From an uncultured Flavobacterium sp. (GTDB lineage: Bacteria; Bacteroidota; Bacteroidia; Flavobacteriales; Flavobacteriaceae), in assembly GCA_937773775.1 (NCBI GenBank), contig CALJVL010000012.1, positions 30,297 through 94,296 on the forward strand: a stretch of 64,000 bases of DNA, in the 5' to 3' direction. The notes beneath the pieces were generated by a model, which was not told the DNA's origin, searched no databases, and worked only from the letters and a program-made list of their open reading frames with translations. Below are positions 36,572 through 46,688 of the stretch, one piece after another. How positions within the stretch are numbered: the first letter of the stretch is position 1; every line of letters starts with the position of its first letter. Made by a program: the position numbers and the translations under genes.

Positions 36572-37567
36572 ATGAACCATATTAGCATAATTGTTCCAAA
36601 AGGAAATGCCATCACTGGAACTATCGTGGCACCTTACAATTTGCTAAATATGGCTAATTCCTATTATAAAAAGATCAGCGGAGGAGATGAAATTTATTTC
36701 ATAATTGATTTGGTCGGTTTAGATAAAGAACCTGTTTTATACCAATCTCTTTTTCAGATTACCCCCACAAAAACAATAGATGAAATTGAGAAAACTAGTT
36801 TAATTATTGTATCCGCCTTTACTGGGGCTAATCTAGAAAAAGACATAGAAATTAATTCAGCATTTGTTTCCTGGATAAAAAAGCAAAGGTTTGAAAACGG
36901 TACTGATATTGCCTGTTTGTGCACTGGTGCTTTCCTTTTAGCTGAAACGGGACTTCTAAATGATAAATCTTGCTCAACACATTGGATGACTCAAGATCAT
37001 TTTAAACAAAGATATCCGAGTGTACATCTGAGACCTGAAAAAATCATCTGTGAGGACAATGGAATAATGTCTAGTGGAGGTGTTTATTATTTTCTCACAC
37101 TAATGCTATATATTATTGAGAAATATTATGGGAGAGAAACTGCCCTTTGGTGCTCCAAATCCTCTGGGATAGAATTTGATCTCATCAACCAAAATCAATT
37201 TATGATTTTTAACGGGCAAAAAGAACATGATGATCATTCCATAAAACAAGCACAATTATATATTGAGAATAACTTTGAACAAAAATTAAATGTTGATGAA
37301 ATCGCGAACATAGTTAAAATAGGTAGTAGGTCCTTCCTTCGGAGGTTTAAGAAAGCTACTTCTAACACCCCTCAAGAATACATCCAGCGCGTAAAAATAG
37401 AGGCTGCCAAAAAGAGTCTAGAATCGACAAATTTAAATATACAGCAAGTAATGTATAAAGTTGGTTATATTGATGAACAATCTTTTAGAAGCACCTTTAA
37501 AAAATATACTGGTTTATCGCCTTTAGACTATCGAAACAAATACAATCGGAAAATTATATTTACATGA
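36572..37567 (+). CDS. GlxA-family transcriptional regulator (DJ-1/PfpI plus AraC)
   Basis: The 331-residue protein has an N-terminal DJ-1/PfpI-like amidotransferase fold (about 1-190, with IACLCTGAFLLAETGLL nucleophile-elbow region and CSTHWMT) and two C-terminal AraC helix-turn-helix motifs (about 225-325, NVDEIANIVKIGSRSFLRRF and QVMYKVGYIDEQSFRSTFKK). These regulators sense small molecules and activate nearby genes. It is divergent from the SnoaL-like gene across about 240 bases. Confidence 0.88.
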   Translation: MNHISIIVPKGNAITGTIVAPYNLLNMANSYYKKISGGDEIYFIIDLVGLDKEPVLYQSLFQITPTKTIDEIEKTSLIIVSAFTGANLEKDIEINSAFVSWIKKQRFENGTDIACLCTGAFLLAETGLLNDKSCSTHWMTQDHFKQRYPSVHLRPEKIICEDNGIMSSGGVYYFLTLMLYIIEKYYGRETALWCSKSSGIEFDLINQNQFMIFNGQKEHDDHSIKQAQLYIENNFEQKLNVDEIANIVKIGSRSFLRRFKKATSNTPQEYIQRVKIEAAKKSLESTNLNIQQVMYKVGYIDEQSFRSTFKKYTGLSPLDYRNKYNRKIIFT

Positions 37568-37632
37568 TTTTTTAAGCAAAAACCCTTTCAAAATCAAATT
37601 TAAAAGGGGTGTCTATTTGTAAAAATAGGAGA

Positions 37633-39033
37633 TTAAATTCTTGCTATCGCTTTAATTTCGTAAATTATCCTTATAGCCAAAGTATCTGCCTCTACTTGTG
37701 AAGGTGCTTCTGTATAAATACGAATAATAGGTTCTGTATTCGATTTTCTTAGATGTACCCATTCATTTGCGAAGTCAATTTTCACTCCATCAATTGTTGT
37801 GATATCTTCATTTTTGTATTTCTCCGTCATAGCAACAAGAATAGCATCAACATCAATTTGTGGTGTCAACTCAATCTTGTTTTTACTCATGTAATATTCT
37901 GGGTAGGAAGCGCGCAAAGCAGAAACGGTCATTTTCTTGTTAGCCAAATGCGTTAAGAACAAAGCCACACCCACTAAACTATCACGGCCATAATGGGACT
38001 CAGGATAAATAATTCCCCCATTCCCTTCTCCGCCTATAATGGCATTGTTTTTTTTCATCAAGTCAACTACATTCACTTCACCTACAGCACTTGCTTCGTA
38101 ACTTCCCTTATGGAGATTTGTCACATCACGCAAAGCACGAGAAGAGGACATATTCGAAACCGTATTTCCAGGAGTTTTACTCAACACATAATCTGCACAA
38201 GCCACTAGTGTATATTCTTCTCCAAACATTTCACCGTCTTCACAAATGAAGGCCAAACGATCGACATCTGGGTCAACCACGACACCTAAATCAGCTTTTT
38301 CTTTAACAACCAATTCTGATATATCAGTTAAATGTTCTTTCAGGGGTTCTGGGTTGTGAGGAAACTGTCCGTTAGGTTCACAATATAATTTCACCACTTC
38401 CACTCCCATCAATTCAAGTAATTTTGGAATGATAATCCCACCAGATGAGTTCACTCCATCTACTACTACCTTGAATTTCGCTGCTTTTACAGCCTCAACA
38501 TCTACTAGAGGTAAATTCAACACTTCATCAATATGAATATCCATGTAGGCATCATTTTCTATTATTTCCCCTAGACTATCCACATCGGAAAAGGCAAAAG
38601 CTTCTGTTTCTGCAATAACAAGAATTTTTTCACCTTCAATTCCATTTAAGAATTCCCCTTTTCCATTCAATAATTTCAAGGCATTCCATTGTTTTGGGTT
38701 GTGGGAAGCCGTAAGGATTATTCCCCCGTCTGCTTTCTCCAAAGGAACCGCTATTTCGACAGTAGGTGTTGTTGACAAACCCAAATCAATTACATCGATT
38801 CCTAACCCTATTAAAGTATTCACTACCAGATTATGAATCATGGGACCAGAAATACGAGCATCACGACCTACAACAACTTTTAGTTTTTGATTGTCCGTAT
38901 TAGTTTCCGTACTGTTTTTCAACCAAGTACCATATGCCGAAGCAAATTTTACGGCATCAACTGGCGTAAGGTTGTCACCCACTTTACCTCCTATGGTCCC
39001 ACGAATTCCCGATATTGATTTTATTAATGTCAT
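37633..39033 (-). CDS. glmM: Phosphoglucosamine mutase
   Basis: The 466-residue protein converts glucosamine-6-phosphate to glucosamine-1-phosphate for peptidoglycan and lipopolysaccharide precursors. The active-site phosphoserine is S110 in LTASHNPKQWNALK. The metal loop is DPDVDRLAFI, the sugar-binding loop is GEGNGGIIYPE, and the phosphate loop RKSNTEPIIRIYTEA is near the C-terminus. Length and order are normal. Phosphomannomutase is possible, but no other candidate for this essential step is in view. It is monocistronic with its own promoter at 39077-39109. Confidence 0.85.
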   Translation of the reverse strand: MTLIKSISGIRGTIGGKVGDNLTPVDAVKFASAYGTWLKNSTETNTDNQKLKVVVGRDARISGPMIHNLVVNTLIGLGIDVIDLGLSTTPTVEIAVPLEKADGGIILTASHNPKQWNALKLLNGKGEFLNGIEGEKILVIAETEAFAFSDVDSLGEIIENDAYMDIHIDEVLNLPLVDVEAVKAAKFKVVVDGVNSSGGIIIPKLLELMGVEVVKLYCEPNGQFPHNPEPLKEHLTDISELVVKEKADLGVVVDPDVDRLAFICEDGEMFGEEYTLVACADYVLSKTPGNTVSNMSSSRALRDVTNLHKGSYEASAVGEVNVVDLMKKNNAIIGGEGNGGIIYPESHYGRDSLVGVALFLTHLANKKMTVSALRASYPEYYMSKNKIELTPQIDVDAILVAMTEKYKNEDITTIDGVKIDFANEWVHLRKSNTEPIIRIYTEAPSQVEADTLAIRIIYEIKAIARI

Positions 39034-39076
39034 TCCCTATATTTTTAAATTTTGAGTAATTTCTTTATAACTTGAG

Positions 39077-39109
39077 CAAATATAATAATTGACAGTTTAA
39101 AAAAGTCAA
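39077..39109 (-). promoter_or_regulatory. Promoter of glmM
   Basis: On the minus strand TTG (39107-39109) and TATATTTG (39077-39084) are 22 bases apart, upstream of the glmM start. Confidence 0.55.
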
Positions 39110-39131
39110 TTAGAATTCATAATTTAGGCGA

Positions 39132-39719
39132 ATGAACTTTTTAGCACACATATACCTTTCGGGAGACAATGATTTAATTAAAATAGGTAATTTTATGGCT
39201 GATGGAATTCGGGGTAAGCAATTTGAAACTTTTCCAATGGAAATTCAAAAAGGAATAGCTCTTCATAGAGCTATAGATACTTTTACAGACGCACATCCCG
39301 TTTTTAGAACAAGTACGAAAAAATTACATAAACGTTACCATCATTACGCCGGCGTTATTGTCGATGTCTTCTACGATCATTTTCTTTCAAAGAATTGGAC
39401 TAATTATTCCAATGAGGGACTTGATGATTACATACAACGGTTTTATCAGTCCTTGAATGACAATACCGCTATTCTTACGGAAAAAACAATCTACTTGATG
39501 CCCTATATGATTGAACAAAATTGGTTGTTGAGTTATCAAACAGTTAACGGGATTGACAATATATTAACCCAGATGGATAGCCGAACGAAAAACAAGTCAA
39601 AGATGCGTTTCGCTAGCGAAGAACTTCAGGAGTCCTATTTGGAGTTCGAAAAAGAATTTACTGTTTTCTTTGAAGACTTAAGAGCACATGCAAATGAAAA
39701 ACTAATATCCCTGCAATAA
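39132..39719 (+). CDS. acpH: Acyl carrier protein phosphodiesterase (AcpH family)
   Basis: The 195-residue protein matches the AcpH/DUF479 family, an HD-like metal enzyme that removes the phosphopantetheine group from acyl carrier protein. Key segments are MNFLAHIYLSG, GNFMADGIRG, GIALHRAIDTFTDAHPVFR and VIVDVFYDHFLSKNW, which hold the His and Asp metal ligands. Length is usual. It starts just after the divergent glmM promoter and is followed by the gamma-glutamyltransferase genes, 37 bases away. Confidence 0.85.
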   Translation: MNFLAHIYLSGDNDLIKIGNFMADGIRGKQFETFPMEIQKGIALHRAIDTFTDAHPVFRTSTKKLHKRYHHYAGVIVDVFYDHFLSKNWTNYSNEGLDDYIQRFYQSLNDNTAILTEKTIYLMPYMIEQNWLLSYQTVNGIDNILTQMDSRTKNKSKMRFASEELQESYLEFEKEFTVFFEDLRAHANEKLISLQ

Positions 39720-39756
39720 ATTTATAATGAACCATTACCATAAACCTACCCTTTCA

Positions 39757-41442
39757 ATGAAAAAAATAGTACTACTGCTTTGCTTGGCTATTGTAAGCTG
39801 TAAGTCGAATGAAAAATCAATTGCTCCAACTGGTCTGCTAACAGATAAAGCCATGGTTGTCTCTGCTCGTGAAGAGGCCTCGGAAATAGGTGTTGAAATC
39901 ATGAAAAAAGGTGGTAATGCCTTTGATGCGATGGTCGCTACGGAACTTGCGTTAGCTGTTTGCTATCCTCAAGCCGGAAACATAGGCGGAGGTGGTTTTA
40001 TGGTCTATAGAAAAGTAAATGGAGAAACCGGCGCGCTAGATTATAGAGAAAAAGCACCACTGGCAGCTACTAAAGACATGTTTCTCGATAAAGACGGAAA
40101 TGTAATTGAAGGTAAAAGTACAGCTACCGCATTTGCATCAGGTGTTCCTGGAACTCTTGCTGGTTTATTTGCTGTTCATAAAAAACATGGTTCTTTGCCT
40201 ATTGCAGAGATCCTTGCTCCGGTAATCTCTTTAGCAAAAAAAGGAGTTATTGTGACCAAATTCCAAGCGAAAAGCTTAGCTGATTACAGGGCTACTTTCA
40301 TCCAAATTAATGGGCCAAATAGTTTGTTTTCCAAAGAATACAATGTCGGTGACACGATTAAATATCCTGCTCTTGCACAGACTTTACAGCGAGTTTCTGA
40401 TAACGGGCGAGATGAGTTTTACAAGGGAGAAACTGCTCAAAAACTAATTAATTTCTTAAAAAACAAAGGCGGGAATATGACAGTCAAAGATTTGAATGTC
40501 TATGAAGCAAAATGGAGATCGCCAATCACTTTTAAATACAAGAGTTTAAAAATCACTTCCATGTCACCACCAAGTAGTGGAGGTATTTGTTTGAACCAAA
40601 TTATGAAAATGATTGAGCCTTTTGATATTGCTCAAATGGGACACAACAGCGTTAAAGCCATTCAAGTGATTACAGAAGCAGAACGAAGAGCTTTTGCTGA
40701 CCGAAACTTTTATTTGGGAGACCCTGATTTTGTAAAACTCCCTGTTAAAGAGTTATTAGATTCTGTCTATCTAGAAAACAGAATGAGTGATTTTTCATTC
40801 GATAAAGCTTCAAAATCTTCCGAAATTGGCGAAGGAAAAATTCCAGGATACGAAAGCAAACAAACCACTCATTACTCCATTGTGGATTCCGAAGGGAATG
40901 CAGTTTCTGCTACAACAACTTTAAATGACAATTACGGATCTAAAATATATTGCGATGAATTAGGTTTTTTTTTAAACAACCAAATGGACGATTTTAGCGC
41001 TAAACCAGGTGTTCCAAACCTTTATGGGCTTACCGGTACAGAGGCCAATAGTATTGCACCAGAAAAAAGAATGTTGAGTTCTATGACACCAACCATCGTA
41101 GAGAAAGATAAAAAATTATTTATGGTCGTGGGAACTCCTGGCGGTTCTACCATTATTACATCCGTAATGCAAACGATATTGAATGTTTATGAATACGGCA
41201 TGAGCATGCAAGAGGCAGTTAATGCTGCTCGTTTTCACCATCAATGGCTGCCAGATGAAGTCACATTTGAACCCAATTCATTTGATAAAGAACTATTGAG
41301 AAAAGTAAAAGAAAAAGGATATAAAGTCAACGAAACCAACAAGGAAATTGTAGGTCAGGTGGATGCGATTTTAGTCTTACCAAATGGCAAACTGGAAGCT
41401 GGAGCAGATAAAAGAGAAGATAACAAAGCGGTTGGATTCTAA
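39757..41442 (+). CDS. ggt: Gamma-glutamyltransferase 1 (lipoprotein)
   Basis: The 561-residue enzyme hydrolyses or transfers the gamma-glutamyl group of glutathione in the periplasm and matures by self-cleavage. The nucleophile is T370 at the start of TTHYSIVD, and SSGGICLNQ, EAERRAFADR and GTPGGSTIIT are conserved substrate loops. A lipoprotein signal (MKKIVLLLCLAIVSC) shows envelope anchoring. I chose the ATG at 39757; an upstream ATG at 39727 adds ten residues before the signal. A close paralog follows in tandem, so a gene duplication is evident. Confidence 0.9.
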   Translation: MKKIVLLLCLAIVSCKSNEKSIAPTGLLTDKAMVVSAREEASEIGVEIMKKGGNAFDAMVATELALAVCYPQAGNIGGGGFMVYRKVNGETGALDYREKAPLAATKDMFLDKDGNVIEGKSTATAFASGVPGTLAGLFAVHKKHGSLPIAEILAPVISLAKKGVIVTKFQAKSLADYRATFIQINGPNSLFSKEYNVGDTIKYPALAQTLQRVSDNGRDEFYKGETAQKLINFLKNKGGNMTVKDLNVYEAKWRSPITFKYKSLKITSMSPPSSGGICLNQIMKMIEPFDIAQMGHNSVKAIQVITEAERRAFADRNFYLGDPDFVKLPVKELLDSVYLENRMSDFSFDKASKSSEIGEGKIPGYESKQTTHYSIVDSEGNAVSATTTLNDNYGSKIYCDELGFFLNNQMDDFSAKPGVPNLYGLTGTEANSIAPEKRMLSSMTPTIVEKDKKLFMVVGTPGGSTIITSVMQTILNVYEYGMSMQEAVNAARFHHQWLPDEVTFEPNSFDKELLRKVKEKGYKVNETNKEIVGQVDAILVLPNGKLEAGADKREDNKAVGF

Positions 41443-41491
41443 ATTACTTTTAACTGCTTCTGTTATAAAAAATAATATAAATACCCCAGAA

Positions 41492-43177
41492 ATGAAAAAA
41501 TTTATCGTTCTATTATGCATCCTTTCATTAGGTTGCAAGGCTCAAAATACTTCCTTAGAACCAACAGGACTGATCGCCAATAAAGCTATGGTCGTTTCGG
41601 CACGAGAGGAAGCTTCAAAAATTGGTGTTGAAATCATGAAAAAAGGCGGAAATGCATTTGACGCCATGGTGGCCACAGAATTGGCACTTGCAGTAGCCTA
41701 TCCGTATGCAGGAAATCTTGGAGGTGGCGGTTTTATGGTATATAGAAAAGCAAATGGCGAAACAGGAACTCTAGACTATCGAGAAAAAGCTCCTTTAGCA
41801 GCTACAAAAGACATGTTCCTTGATAAAGAAGGCAACGTCATCGCAGGGAAAAGTACAAAAAGTCCATTGGCAATAGGAATTCCCGGAACGATTGCGGGAG
41901 TTTTTGCAGTTCATAAAAAACTAGGCTCTTTGCCAATGAAAGAAATATTGAAGCCCGTAATAGAATTGGCAGAACGCGGTGTTATAGTTACTCAAAAACA
42001 AGAAGAGCGTCTCGACAGCTACAGGCAAGAATTAATAAAAATAAACGGTTCCAATTCAGTTCTTTCAAAGGTATATAAAGAGAATGATGTAATTAAATAT
42101 CCTACGCTGGCAAATACTTTAAGACGTATCTCAAAAAATGGAAGGGATGAATTTTACAAAGGGGAAACAGCAAAAACATTAGTTGCTTACTTAAAGGAAA
42201 AAGGAGCGATTATCACAATGGAAGATTTGGCTAAATATGAGGCCAAATGGAGAAATCCAATTACTTTTAAATATAAAAATTTGAATATCATATCGATGGC
42301 ACCACCAAGTAGCGGAGGAATCTGTTTGGCGCAAATATTCAAGATGATTGAACCTTATGATTTATCGAACATGGGACACAATTCAGCGGCAGCCATTCAG
42401 GTTATAGTAGAAGCCGAAAGAAGAGCCTACGCAGATCGCAGTTTCTTTTTAGGCGATCCTGATTTTGTTAAAATGCCACTAAAAGCATTAATGGATGATA
42501 CGTATTTGAAACAAAGAATGTCCAGCTTCAATTTAGATAAAGCAACTCTTTCCTCTGACATCAAAGAAGGAAAAGTAAATTACAATGAAAGTATGGAAAC
42601 AACGCATTACTCGATTGTTGATCAATTTGGAAATGCTATATCGGCAACTACCACATTGAATGCGGGTTACGGGTCAAAATACTATTGCGATGCCTTGGGT
42701 TTTTTCTTAAACAATGAGATGGATGATTTCAGTGCAAAAGCTGGAGTGCCCAACATGTTTGGACTGGTGGGTAATCTAGCGAATAGCATTGCTCCCGAAA
42801 AGAGGATGTTAAGTAGTATGACGCCTACCATTGTTGAAAAAAACGGAAAGCTTTTTATGTCCTTAGGCTCTCCAGGAGGTTCCACTATCATCACATCCGT
42901 ACTGCAAACCATCCTGAATGTTGCTGAATACAATTTTAGCATGCAACAAGCGGTAAACGCGCCTAGATTTCACCACCAGTGGTTGCCTGACCTAATCACT
43001 TTTGAACCTAATACTTTCGACACAAAGACTTTTGAAACTCTAAAAGGAAAAGGATATCTAATTAGCGAAAAAACGACGCCAGTAATCGGAAAGGTAGATG
43101 CTATTTTGGTACTGCCAAGCGGAGCACTAGAAAGTGGCGCAGATTTCAGAGGAGACGACAAAGCGGCTGGTTTTTAA
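41492..43177 (+). CDS. ggt: Gamma-glutamyltransferase 2 (lipoprotein), tandem paralog
   Basis: This 561-residue protein aligns with the preceding gene over its whole length, with the same lipoprotein-type N-terminus (MKKFIVLLCILSLGC) and nucleophile T370 in TTHYSIVDQFG. Both copies keep the catalytic residues, and they differ at many positions, so the duplication is not recent. The start at 41492 lies 50 bases after the stop of copy 1; the longer open frame overlaps copy 1 and lacks a signal. The pair may differ in substrate or expression. Confidence 0.9.
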   Translation: MKKFIVLLCILSLGCKAQNTSLEPTGLIANKAMVVSAREEASKIGVEIMKKGGNAFDAMVATELALAVAYPYAGNLGGGGFMVYRKANGETGTLDYREKAPLAATKDMFLDKEGNVIAGKSTKSPLAIGIPGTIAGVFAVHKKLGSLPMKEILKPVIELAERGVIVTQKQEERLDSYRQELIKINGSNSVLSKVYKENDVIKYPTLANTLRRISKNGRDEFYKGETAKTLVAYLKEKGAIITMEDLAKYEAKWRNPITFKYKNLNIISMAPPSSGGICLAQIFKMIEPYDLSNMGHNSAAAIQVIVEAERRAYADRSFFLGDPDFVKMPLKALMDDTYLKQRMSSFNLDKATLSSDIKEGKVNYNESMETTHYSIVDQFGNAISATTTLNAGYGSKYYCDALGFFLNNEMDDFSAKAGVPNMFGLVGNLANSIAPEKRMLSSMTPTIVEKNGKLFMSLGSPGGSTIITSVLQTILNVAEYNFSMQQAVNAPRFHHQWLPDLITFEPNTFDTKTFETLKGKGYLISEKTTPVIGKVDAILVLPSGALESGADFRGDDKAAGF

Positions 43178-43180
43178 ATT

Positions 43181-43855
43181 ATGCTTTTCATCGCCCAATT
43201 AGAAAATACTTTTGTTGAAAAAAGTGATACCGAAAATGCTTTTGCAATGGCAAAATACATCAGAAATAAGTTTGATTTCTTTGGAATAAAAACTCCCAAA
43301 CGAAGACAGCTATTTAAAGAAATGTACAAAGAAAACGAACAGGAGGTTGCCTCTAATTTAAGATCATTAGCAACTCTCTTATTTGAAAAAACACAACGGG
43401 AATTTCATTATTGTGCAATAGAGATTTTAACAAAGGAGCTTTATAATAAATATAAAAAGGATGATGCTGAGCTAATCGAAAAGCTGATAACTACAAATTC
43501 CTGGTGGGACACTGTTGATGCCATTTCAAAAAATATTCTGGGTCAATATCTAACCGAATTTCCAGACTGCACTACTTCAACTATATCTAAATTCTCAAAT
43601 GCCAATAATATGTGGTTGAACCGAAGCGCTATTTTATTTCAATTAGGCTATAAAGACAAAACTGATTTCAGTTTACTGAAAGTAATCTGTATCAAACATA
43701 AATCTTCTTCTGAGTTTTTTATGCAAAAAGCAATTGGTTAGGCTTTACGAGAATATGCCAAAACAAATCCAACGGCAGTAAAGAAATTTGTTGCTACCAA
43801 TGACTTAAAGCCTTTGAGCAGAAAAGAAGCTCTCAAAAACTTAAATTATGCTTAA
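43181..43855 (+). pseudogene. DNA alkylation repair protein, broken by an in-frame TAG
   Basis: The 224-codon frame encodes a HEAT-repeat DNA glycosylase-like protein of the DNA alkylation repair (AlkD-like) family. It shows FGIKTPKRRQLFKEM, TNSWWDTVDAIS and WLNRSAILFQL. Codon 187 is TAG (43739-43741). The next residues ALREYAKTNPTAVKKFV are the normal continuation, and the family has tryptophan here (KAIGWALREY), so TGG became TAG. Only about 38 residues at the C-terminus are lost, so some activity might remain. It starts 4 bases after the second ggt stop. Confidence 0.88.
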
Positions 43856-43890
43856 ATTAATAGTAATTTAGCACTTTCAAAAATAAATAA

Positions 43891-45675
43891 ATGCTCAAGA
43901 AATTCCTTTCTAAACTAGAAATTTTAATTGTATGGTCCCAATCCATATTGACAGAAAAGCAATTTATTTTCCTATCTAGTGTATTGGTTGGTATCAGTTC
44001 CGCATTTGCAGTAATTGTTTTAAAGACTTTTGCCCACTGGGTTTTTTCATTCGCCACTTACATCAATGGAATTTTAAAGTTGAGTTTTATAAATAGTGTT
44101 TTACCCATTGCAGGACTAATATTGACAGTGTTTATCATAAAAAAGGTCTTGGGCGGTACTATCGAAAAAGGGACTTCCCAAATTTTATATGCAGTAGCAA
44201 AGAAAGCCAGCATCATTCAAAAAAAGCAAATGTACGCCCATATAATTACCAGTTCCTTAACTGTTGGTCTAGGCGGATCTGCGGGTTTAGAGAGTCCTAT
44301 TGTAGTTACCGGAGCTGCTTTTGGGTCTAACTATGCACAGAAATACAAACTGAGTTATAAAGACAGGACTTTACTAATAGGTTGCGGTGTTGCCGCCGGA
44401 ATCGCGGCAGCCTTTAATGCACCAATTGCCGGAGTTTTATTTGCTATAGAGTTTTTATTGGTCGATGTAAGTATTTCAGCATTTACCCCCATTATGATTG
44501 CAGCTGCAACAGGTGCTTTAGTATCTGAAATCGTATTGGACGAAACGATACTCTTAAATTTCAGACAACAACAAGTTTTTGATTACCATAAAATACCTTT
44601 TTATATTCTCTTGGGGGTATTAACCGGCTTCATGTCCGTTTACTATACCAGATATTTTCAGAGAACAGAGCTCTTTTTTCATAAACTTAAATTGAATCCC
44701 TACAAAAAAGCACTTGCAGGCGCCTCAATTCTTGCCGTTTTAATTTTTATTTTTCCAACACTATTTGGCGAAGGTTATGAAAGCATTAAAGTATTGTCAG
44801 ACAGCGATCCAGGAAAACTACTAGAGAATACACTTTTTAGCGGTTTCAGAGACAACGCATGGGTTCTTTTGGCATTTGTGGGACTAACGATGATGCTCAA
44901 AGTTTTTGCTACCGGAATCACTCTTGGAGCTGGGGGGAACGGAGGTAACTTTGCTCCCGCTCTATTTTTAGGTTCTTATCTTGGTTACTTCTTTTCTAAA
45001 GCACTTAACTTGTCAGGTCTAACTCAGTTACCGGTCAGCAATTTTACTATGGTTGGTATGGCTGGAATTTTGAGTGGGTTGTTTCACGCCCCTTTAACTG
45101 CTATCTTCCTTATTGCAGAGATTACTGGAGGGTACAGTTTAATGCTGCCATTGATGCTGGTCGCTTCAATCAGTTTTGCAATTTCAAAACGATTTGAAAA
45201 ACACTCCATGGACGTGAAAGATCTGGCGCAAAAAGGCCATGCTTTTACGAGCAATAAAGACACCAATGTGCTTTCAACATTAGACACCAATTCCATCATA
45301 CAAACGGATTATTTAACAGTCTCGCCAGATGAAAATCTAGAAAAACTAGTCGATTTAATATCCCATTCCAATCAGGTTATTTTTGCAGTTGTAGACAAAG
45401 AAAAGCACTTATTAGGTATTGTACATTTCAACAATATTAGGGAAATAATCTTCAATACTTACAGGGTAAAATATACTTTGGTAAAAAACATCATGGCTGA
45501 GCCTACAGAGATAATCTACCCATTCAACAGTATGGAGACGGTTATGAATAAGTTTGAGAGATCAAAAGTAGCATTCCTCCCGGTAATAAAAGATGAAAAA
45601 TACTTCGGATTTATCTCAAAATCTACAGCACTTGAAGCTTATCGTACCAAGCTGAAATCGATGACCATAGAATAA
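43891..45675 (+). CDS. ClC-family chloride channel/transporter with CBS pair
   Basis: The 594-residue membrane protein has a ClC core of many helices. The selectivity segments are GSAGLESP near residue 130, GVAAGIAAAFNAPIAGVLFAIE and the later GAGGNGGNFAPALFLG. Two CBS domains follow in the C-terminal 140 residues (LTVSPDENLEKLVDLI and EIIYPFNSMETVMNKF), usually sensing nucleotides. It may be a channel or a chloride/proton exchanger; the gating glutamate in GLESP is present, which fits either. It has no co-directional partner that suggests a specific role. Confidence 0.9.
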   Translation: MLKKFLSKLEILIVWSQSILTEKQFIFLSSVLVGISSAFAVIVLKTFAHWVFSFATYINGILKLSFINSVLPIAGLILTVFIIKKVLGGTIEKGTSQILYAVAKKASIIQKKQMYAHIITSSLTVGLGGSAGLESPIVVTGAAFGSNYAQKYKLSYKDRTLLIGCGVAAGIAAAFNAPIAGVLFAIEFLLVDVSISAFTPIMIAAATGALVSEIVLDETILLNFRQQQVFDYHKIPFYILLGVLTGFMSVYYTRYFQRTELFFHKLKLNPYKKALAGASILAVLIFIFPTLFGEGYESIKVLSDSDPGKLLENTLFSGFRDNAWVLLAFVGLTMMLKVFATGITLGAGGNGGNFAPALFLGSYLGYFFSKALNLSGLTQLPVSNFTMVGMAGILSGLFHAPLTAIFLIAEITGGYSLMLPLMLVASISFAISKRFEKHSMDVKDLAQKGHAFTSNKDTNVLSTLDTNSIIQTDYLTVSPDENLEKLVDLISHSNQVIFAVVDKEKHLLGIVHFNNIREIIFNTYRVKYTLVKNIMAEPTEIIYPFNSMETVMNKFERSKVAFLPVIKDEKYFGFISKSTALEAYRTKLKSMTIE

Positions 45676-45734
45676 CTTACTATCGGATAGAATAAAATTT
45701 AATAGTTCCCGATAATAGTAGTATCTTTGTGGCT

Positions 45735-46688
45735 ATGTGGAAGATAGACTTAAACTATAGAGAAGAATTTCAAACAACATTTGATCGTTTGTATGAAAAA
45801 AAGCAAGTTTTGCAATCCAGCAGACCTTTGCCAAATATCGCCTTGAATAAAATAAAAGAAAGTATTTCTATTGAATGGACGTACAATTCAAATAGCATTG
45901 AAGGAAATTCACTGAGTTTAAGAGAAACCCAAATGGTTCTTCAGGAAGGCATTACAATCAAGGGAAAATCATTACGAGAACATTTTGAAACACACAATCA
46001 CGACAAGGCGATAGATTACTTATTTTCGATTGTGAATAAGGATTATGTTTTACGCAGCATGGATATTTTATCTTTACATGGATTGGTATTACGTTCTATC
46101 GAAGATGACTTTGCAGGTCGCTTGCGCAACGGTGGCGTACGTATTTCAGGAGCTAATTTCGTACCTCCAAATGCCATTAAAGTTTCTGATTTATTAGATG
46201 AATTAATTGTTTTTATCAATACGAATCCTTTACAACTTAATGATATTGAACTAGCTACTGTTTTTCATCACAAACTAGTTTGGATCCATCCTTTTTTTGA
46301 TGGCAACGGCCGCACTGTGAGGTTAGTAATGAATTTATTATTAATGCGTTGTGGATTTCCACCTGCCATCATCCTTAAAAATGACAGAAAGAAATACTAT
46401 GAAGCACTCAATCAAGCCAATGGAGGCAATTATCAAAAGTTGACTCTTATGATGTGTCAGGCAGTAGAGCGAACGCTTAATATCTACTTGAATGCACTTC
46501 CAGGCAATGATAATGAATATATTGAAATTTCTAATTTAGTTCAGGAACCCAATATGCCTTACGGCCAAGAATACATTAGTCTACTTGCGAGACAAGGGAA
46601 AATTGATGCTTACAAAGAAGGCCGGAACTGGCTAACTACAAGAGCAGCCGTTGAGCAGTATATCAATACAAGAAAGAGAAAACGCTAA
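45735..46688 (+). CDS. Fic-domain AMP transferase, class II
   Basis: The 317-residue protein has the Fic active-site motif HPFFDGNGR (185-193), with the catalytic histidine 185. The N-terminal inhibitory helix motif SxxxEGN (52-58, E56) keeps the enzyme off, as in class II Fic proteins. The C-terminus (about 270-317) looks like a small winged-helix or excisionase-type DNA-binding unit. The ATG at 45735 is preferred over a GTG at 45729 because a TATCTTTG promoter-like box (45722-45729) covers that site. It would AMPylate an unknown target. The upstream region holds inverted ATCGG/CCGAT repeats that may serve autoregulation. Confidence 0.85.
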   Translation: MWKIDLNYREEFQTTFDRLYEKKQVLQSSRPLPNIALNKIKESISIEWTYNSNSIEGNSLSLRETQMVLQEGITIKGKSLREHFETHNHDKAIDYLFSIVNKDYVLRSMDILSLHGLVLRSIEDDFAGRLRNGGVRISGANFVPPNAIKVSDLLDELIVFINTNPLQLNDIELATVFHHKLVWIHPFFDGNGRTVRLVMNLLLMRCGFPPAIILKNDRKKYYEALNQANGGNYQKLTLMMCQAVERTLNIYLNALPGNDNEYIEISNLVQEPNMPYGQEYISLLARQGKIDAYKEGRNWLTTRAAVEQYINTRKRKR

